A stretch of 9,240 bases of DNA from an uncultured Actinomycetes bacterium. GTDB taxonomy: Bacteria; Actinomycetota; Actinomycetes; Nanopelagicales; Nanopelagicaceae. Within the stretch, counting starts at the first letter, position 1. Each line of letters opens with the position of its first letter. Location of the stretch: NCBI GenBank assembly GCA_903932705.1, contig CAIZHC010000301.1:1-9240 (forward strand), in the 5' to 3' direction. Positions 7,435-9,240 of this stretch are shown in pieces. The translations under genes were made by a program, and so were the position numbers. The notes under the pieces are model-generated. The model saw only the letters and a program-made list of their open reading frames with translations, made no database searches and was not told where the DNA came from.

Positions 7435-7983
7435 GTGGCCGTTAAAATTAAATTGATGCGTTTCGGAAAGATCCGCACCCCGCATTACCGTATCGTCGTT
7501 GCAGATGCTCGTACCGCTCGCGATAGCCGTGCTATCGAGGAGATCGGTCGCTACAACCCAAACTCTGAACCTTCATTCATTCAGGTTAACGGTGAGCGCG
7601 CTGCGTACTGGCTCGGAGTCGGTGCACAACCAACAGAAGCTGTAGAGGCAATCTTGAAGGTTACTGGCGATTGGCAGAAGTTCAAGGGTCTTCCTGGAAC
7701 AGAGGGAACTCTTCGCCACGCAGAACCAAAGCCAGATAAGCGTATTGCTTACGAGGCAGCTGTTAAGGATGCAATGAATGAGCCTGCTGATGGCGCAACA
7801 ACTGCAAAGAAGAAGGCTGCAGATAAGTTGGCTGCTAAGAACGCTCCAGCTGAAGCTGTTGTCGAAGCTCCCGCTGCAGTCGAAGAAACACCTGCTGCGG
7901 TTGTCGCTGACGAGGCACCAGTTGCCGAAGTAGCTGCGGAAGAAGTTGTTGCAGAAGCAACTCCAGAAGCGAGCGCTGAATAA
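7435..7983 (+). CDS. rpsP: 30S ribosomal protein S16 with long Ala/Glu-rich tail
   Basis: Small-subunit ribosomal protein needed for 30S assembly. The conserved core is residues 1 to about 90: [20 protein letters not shown], then [22 protein letters not shown], with the usual '[10 protein letters not shown]' turn near 61-70. Its 182 residues are twice the length of E. coli S16. The excess is a Lys/Ala linker (about 102-135) followed by a low-complexity acidic tail in which 44 of the last 50 residues are Ala, Glu, Val or Pro. Tails on S16 are known in Actinomycetota; this one is at the long end, and its role is unknown. Codon use is that of a highly expressed gene (Arg all CGC/CGT in the core, Lys mostly AAG). 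The start is GTG. khpA begins two bases after the stop, suggesting translational coupling. Confidence 0.97.
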   Translation: MAVKIKLMRFGKIRTPHYRIVVADARTARDSRAIEEIGRYNPNSEPSFIQVNGERAAYWLGVGAQPTEAVEAILKVTGDWQKFKGLPGTEGTLRHAEPKPDKRIAYEAAVKDAMNEPADGATTAKKKAADKLAAKNAPAEAVVEAPAAVEETPAAVVADEAPVAEVAAEEVVAEATPEASAE

Positions 7984-7985
7984 CC

Positions 7986-8225
7986 ATGATTGACGAGGCT
8001 CTCGAACATCTCGTAAAGGGAATCGTTGATAACCCAGAAGAGGTTGTCATTACTGAGAAGACTCATCGCCGTGGAACTACTTTAGAAGTGCGCGTGCACC
8101 CAGAAGATATTGGCAAGGTGATTGGTCGAAATGGCCGCACCGCACGCGCTCTTCGCACAGTCATCAGTGCAATTGCTGGTCGATCAGTTCGAGTAGATCT
8201 CATCGAGGCTGACGAGGCTCGTTAA
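7986..8225 (+). CDS. khpA: KH-domain RNA-binding protein KhpA
   Basis: Small protein of 79 residues that is almost entirely one type II KH domain. The RNA-contacting GxxG loop is GRNG (47-50) within KVIGRNGRTARALRTVI (44-60), and the preceding strand is TTLEVRVHPED (31-41). KhpA proteins bind RNA, often as a dimer with KhpB, and affect cell division and small-RNA stability in Firmicutes; in Actinomycetota the role is less clear. The position between rpsP and rimM is standard. The gene begins two bases after the rpsP stop and ends two bases before rimM, and no good Shine-Dalgarno lies before its ATG, so it probably depends on ribosomes finishing rpsP. Family assignment is firm; the biological role in this organism is not visible. 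Confidence 0.92.
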   Translation: MIDEALEHLVKGIVDNPEEVVITEKTHRRGTTLEVRVHPEDIGKVIGRNGRTARALRTVISAIAGRSVRVDLIEADEAR

Positions 8226-8227
8226 CT

Positions 8228-8767
8228 ATGTTGCTCGTGGTCGGGCGAATTGGCCGAGCACACGGCATACAAGGCGAGGCAACAATTGAAGTCCGCACGG
8301 ACTTACCTGATGAGCGCTTTATTATTGGAGCGCAATTAGAAACTGATCCCAAAGCGAATGGTCCCTTGACCATTGAATCTGCACGAGATCACAATGGAAT
8401 CTTGCTCTTAAAATTTAAAGAAATCTCAGATCGCACTGGGATTGAGAAAGTTCGAGACACCTTATTGCTCGCTGATGTTGATATGAGCGAAGAGGCAGTT
8501 TTTGAAGATGAATACCATGTTCAACAACTGATTGGTTGCGCAGTAATTCTGCAATCTGGCGAGAAGCTTGGCGAACTGACCGATGTGCTCAACCTTCCAG
8601 GACAAGATCTACTCGCAATTCAGGGCGAACATGGTGAGATCTTGATTCCCTTCGTCGCGGAATTCGTTCCCGATGTAGATATAGAAGCCCGCACAATTAC
8701 TGTCCTACCCCCACCTGGGCTACTCACTCTGCATGAGAACGAGGAGAGGGGCGAGAGTGATGAATAA
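8228..8767 (+). CDS. rimM: Ribosome maturation factor RimM (16S rRNA processing)
   Basis: Assembly factor that binds S19 and helps mature the head of the 30S subunit. Of 179 residues, the N-terminal RimM barrel begins with VVGRIGRAHGIQGEATIEV (4-22), the family's diagnostic start, and contains the conserved RTDLPDERF (23-31). The C-terminal PRC-barrel starts near 93 with EDEYHVQQLIGCAV and runs to about 161, including 'LPGQDLLAIQ' (123-132) and 'EILIPFVAEFVPDVD' (137-151). Length is normal. ATG 8228 follows the khpA stop by two bases, with GAGG at 8214-8217 as a plausible Shine-Dalgarno inside khpA. Its 3' end overlaps trmD by eight bases. Pairing of RimM with TrmD is nearly universal and ties ribosome assembly to tRNA modification by shared expression. 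Confidence 0.95.
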   Translation: MLLVVGRIGRAHGIQGEATIEVRTDLPDERFIIGAQLETDPKANGPLTIESARDHNGILLLKFKEISDRTGIEKVRDTLLLADVDMSEEAVFEDEYHVQQLIGCAVILQSGEKLGELTDVLNLPGQDLLAIQGEHGEILIPFVAEFVPDVDIEARTITVLPPPGLLTLHENEERGESDE

Positions 8768-9240
8768 AATTACCTTCGATCTCATCTCAATATTTCCAGA
8801 TTACTTTGCTCCTCTTAAGTTATCTCTCATCGGTAAGGCTGAAGAGAATGGCTTAGTTGAGATTAAGATTCATGATCTGCGCGACCAAGCGCACGGTGTC
8901 CATAAGAGCGTAGATGACACTCCATATGGCGGTGGCGCTGGAATGGTGATGTCGCCTGAACCATGGGGCGCTGCAATTGATCAGGTACTCGCTTCGAGTG
9001 ATGCAACAACTCATGTATTAATCGTCCTCACTCCTGCCGGAGAAAAACTTACTCAAATACTTGCTGCAGAGCTTGCAACTAAGGAGCATCTCATTTTCGC
9101 TTGCGGGCGCTATGAAGGAATCGATCACCGAGTAACTGAGCATTACCGAACCGTTCCTGGAGTGAGAGTTCGCGAACTCTCAATAGGAGATTACGTATTA
9201 GGCGGGGGAGAGGTCGCCACCCTTGTAACCATGGAGGCTG
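8760..9240 (+). CDS. trmD: tRNA (guanine-N1)-methyltransferase TrmD, N-terminal part (3' truncated)
   Basis: Methylates G37 next to the anticodon (m1G37) with S-adenosylmethionine, which prevents +1 frameshifting. The frame from ATG 8760 is open to the right edge, giving 160 residues of an expected 230-270. The start MNKITFDLISIFPDYF is typical, followed by GKAEENGLVEIKIHDLRD (25-42) and DDTPYGGGAGMVM (52-64). The trefoil-knot SAM site shows LTPAG (90-94), CGRYEGID (115-122) and SIGDYVLGGGE (141-151). The catalytic aspartate found downstream of this motif in E. coli TrmD and the C-terminal tRNA-binding domain are beyond the edge. The start overlaps the end of rimM (ATGAATAA, 8760-8767), and purine-rich AGGGG at 8747-8751 serves as Shine-Dalgarno, so the two are probably translated in a coupled way. 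Confidence 0.96.
   Translation, partial: MNKITFDLISIFPDYFAPLKLSLIGKAEENGLVEIKIHDLRDQAHGVHKSVDDTPYGGGAGMVMSPEPWGAAIDQVLASSDATTHVLIVLTPAGEKLTQILAAELATKEHLIFACGRYEGIDHRVTEHYRTVPGVRVRELSIGDYVLGGGEVATLVTMEA

Noticed and set aside
7261..7485. Minus-strand 74-residue Cys-containing open frame over the ffh-rpsP gap
   Set aside because: It starts inside the rpsP coding region, shows no family pattern, and its cysteines are not arranged in a paired zinc-binding motif; the gap is better read as upstream sequence of rpsP.
7749..8066. Open frames on the minus strand over the end of rpsP and start of khpA
   Set aside because: Their Ala/Ser/Thr-rich or Gln/Leu-rich products are mirror images of the Ala/Glu repeats of the S16 tail, not real proteins.

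Overview
The window is an ordinary housekeeping stretch of a bacterial chromosome, almost certainly from the phylum Actinomycetota. Base composition looks near half GC by eye, low for that phylum. This would fit a streamlined lineage such as the freshwater acI/Nanopelagicales group, but that placement is inference. The phylum call rests on gene order (smc, ftsY, amtB, glnK, glnD, ffh, rpsP, a KH-domain gene, rimM, trmD), on an actinobacterial-type Ffh (DLQRPNA, and a GNGVGDPV loop), and on an S16 protein with a long tail. All genes lie on the + strand and intergenic space is small.

Region by region: 1-859 is the C-terminal part of SMC, cut by the left edge. Positions 877-1719 are a short FtsY. 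A 122-base gap with an SD before amtB begins a nitrogen group: amtB (1842-3158), the PII gene glnK (3176-3514) and glnD (3540-5801). The SRP GTPase gene ffh (5814-7256) follows after 12 bases. A 178-base gap, the longest in the window, precedes a translation group: rpsP (7435-7983), the KH-domain gene khpA (7986-8225), rimM (8228-8767) and trmD (from 8760, cut by the right edge).

How they work together: FtsY and Ffh are the two GTPases of co-translational membrane targeting. AmtB, GlnK and GlnD form an ammonium transport and sensing module: GlnD modifies and demodifies PII in response to nitrogen status, and PII gates AmtB. S16, RimM and TrmD serve 30S assembly and tRNA modification, and KhpA is a small RNA-binding protein. 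Co-transcription within groups is inferred from spacing.

I found no mobile element, CRISPR array, phage gene, tRNA or rRNA, and no evidence of an undescribed system. The points worth a second look are modest: the ffh-rpsP intergenic region, the amtB upstream region, the highly biased codon use of amtB, the minimal FtsY and the low-complexity S16 tail.
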